64,000 nucleotides of DNA, taken from Henriciella sp. Its GTDB lineage: Bacteria > Pseudomonadota > Alphaproteobacteria > Caulobacterales > Hyphomonadaceae. Positions 63,245 through 64,000 of this stretch are shown in pieces. The first letter of the stretch is position 1, and every line of letters begins with the position of its first letter. The stretch is from assembly GCA_017642885.1 (NCBI GenBank), contig JAEPOM010000008.1, positions 62,001 through 126,000 of the forward strand. Reading direction: 5' to 3'. Made by a program: the position numbers and the translations under genes. The notes below the pieces were generated by a model. It worked only from the letters and a program-made list of their open reading frames with translations. It did not search any database and was not told the origin of the DNA.

Positions 63245-64000
63245 ATGAACAAGACTTTCGACTATATCATTGTCGGCGCTGGCTCAGCGGGCTGTGTGCT
63301 GGCAAATCGGCTATCAGCGGATGGTAAGCACTCCGTGCTTCTTCTTGAGGCGGGTGGAAGTGACCGCAACATCCTGATCGCGATGCCGACGGCTCTGTCC
63401 TATCCTATGGCGTCCAAGACCTATAACTGGGGCTATGAGTCCGATCCGGAGCCCCATGTCGATAATCGCCGCATCACGTGTCCACGTGGCAAAGGCTTGG
63501 GCGGCACCTCATCGATAAATGGCATGGTCTATGTGCGCGGCCATGCATGTGATTTCGACGAGTGGGAAGCCGCCGGCGCGACGGGGTGGGGTTACGCCGA
63601 TTGTCTGCCTTACTTCAAGCGCGCTGAGACGTGGCAAGGCGGCGAAGGTGACTATCGAGGCGGGTCAGGACCGCTGGGCGTCACTGGTGGCAATAATATG
63701 GAGCGCAATCCGCTCTATCAGGCGTTCGTGGATGCAGGTGTCGAAGCCGGATATCCCCGCACCGACGACTATAACGGGTATTGCGGTGAAGGCTTTGGCC
63801 CGATGCATATGACTGTGTCTCGCGGCGTCCGCGAGTCGACGTCGCGCGCCTATTTACGGCCCGCCCAAAAACGTTCCAACCTGACCGTCCTGAAACATGT
63901 TCTGGTCGACCAACTCATACTGGATGGCAAACGCGTCACAGGGGTATCAGGCACGCACAAAGGTAAGCCCATTCAGTTGAGTGCTGGCAAAGAAGTCATT
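63245..64000 (+). CDS. betA: Choline dehydrogenase-type GMC oxidoreductase, 5' part
   Basis: First 252 residues of a FAD enzyme that oxidises choline to betaine aldehyde (and possibly on to betaine); it runs off the window. FAD-binding [36 protein letters not shown] and the GMC signature [20 protein letters not shown] are as in BetA. ATG lies one base after the preceding stop. The operon betT, BCCT-like, betA is consistent with glycine-betaine synthesis for osmoprotection or with choline catabolism. Other alcohol dehydrogenases share these motifs, so the substrate rests on context. Confidence 0.88.
   Translation, partial: MNKTFDYIIVGAGSAGCVLANRLSADGKHSVLLLEAGGSDRNILIAMPTALSYPMASKTYNWGYESDPEPHVDNRRITCPRGKGLGGTSSINGMVYVRGHACDFDEWEAAGATGWGYADCLPYFKRAETWQGGEGDYRGGSGPLGVTGGNNMERNPLYQAFVDAGVEAGYPRTDDYNGYCGEGFGPMHMTVSRGVRESTSRAYLRPAQKRSNLTVLKHVLVDQLILDGKRVTGVSGTHKGKPIQLSAGKEVI

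Noticed and set aside
1..64000. tRNA, rRNA, CRISPR arrays, insertion sequences
   Set aside because: Looked for T-loop-like GTTCGA motifs, regularly spaced repeats and transposase-like proteins by eye; none found. Small RNAs cannot be excluded without covariance-model searches.

Overview
The window reads as chromosomal DNA of a marine, aerobic, heterotrophic alphaproteobacterium. The gene style (many TonB-dependent receptors, TPR-sulfotransferase, S9 peptidase beside a receptor, TTG/GTG starts, moderately high GC) most resembles the Hyphomonadaceae/Caulobacterales. That placement is inference from gene content; no rRNA or other taxonomic marker is present. I see no tRNA, rRNA, CRISPR array or insertion sequence.

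Layout. 1-3952 (minus): the two methylmalonyl-CoA mutase subunits, the large one cut by the window edge. 4136-6112 (plus): nitronate monooxygenase, then a small M15 peptidase/holin-like pair resembling a phage or GTA lysis module. 6135-11502 (minus): secreted S9 peptidase and a large TonB-dependent receptor. 11921-14077: uvrB. 14092-17986 (minus): trehalose operon otsA-otsB-GH15. 18185-20323: a TIR/TolB-like/TPR membrane protein and a tiny lipoprotein. 20360-22942 (minus): a trypsin-like protease whose fold is interrupted by a WD40-like propeller. 23099-26463 (minus): DEAD-box helicase, a Cys-rich repeat protein with a small partner, and a cold-shock protein.

26715-44485 is an alginate-use locus. 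A FadR-type GntR regulator and a receptor lie on the minus strand. On the plus strand follow PL6 and PL17 alginate lyases, KdgF, an MFS uronate transporter, a beta-hydroxyacid dehydrogenase (probable DEH reductase), KDPG aldolase, KDG kinase and a second receptor. Together they would bind and import alginate oligomers, cut them to unsaturated monomers, convert these through DEH and KDG to KDPG, and split that to pyruvate and glyceraldehyde 3-phosphate. Four copies of the palindrome AATTGGTCNNACCAATT stand in front of the regulator, between the divergent receptor and lyase genes, and before the second receptor, and look like the operators of the regulon. Between kdgK and the second receptor is a decayed second module: a 3' stub of a dehydrogenase gene followed by a kdgK paralogue stopped by an in-frame TAG.

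44743-50403 (plus): an AraC-type regulator, a receptor, a spinster-like MFS carrier and an alpha/beta hydrolase, probably a substrate-uptake cluster. 50598-51374: a GST-fold lipoprotein. 51431-54985 (minus): a GMC dehydrogenase, its subunit-3-type partner and a 3-keto-glycoside hydrolase (DUF1080), a likely oxidative glycoside-cleavage operon. 55077-60206 (minus): receptor, TPR-sulfotransferase and MarR regulator. 60498-64000 (plus): a BCCT transporter, a shortened BCCT-like protein and the start of a choline-dehydrogenase-type GMC enzyme. With the trehalose operon this gives two compatible-solute systems.
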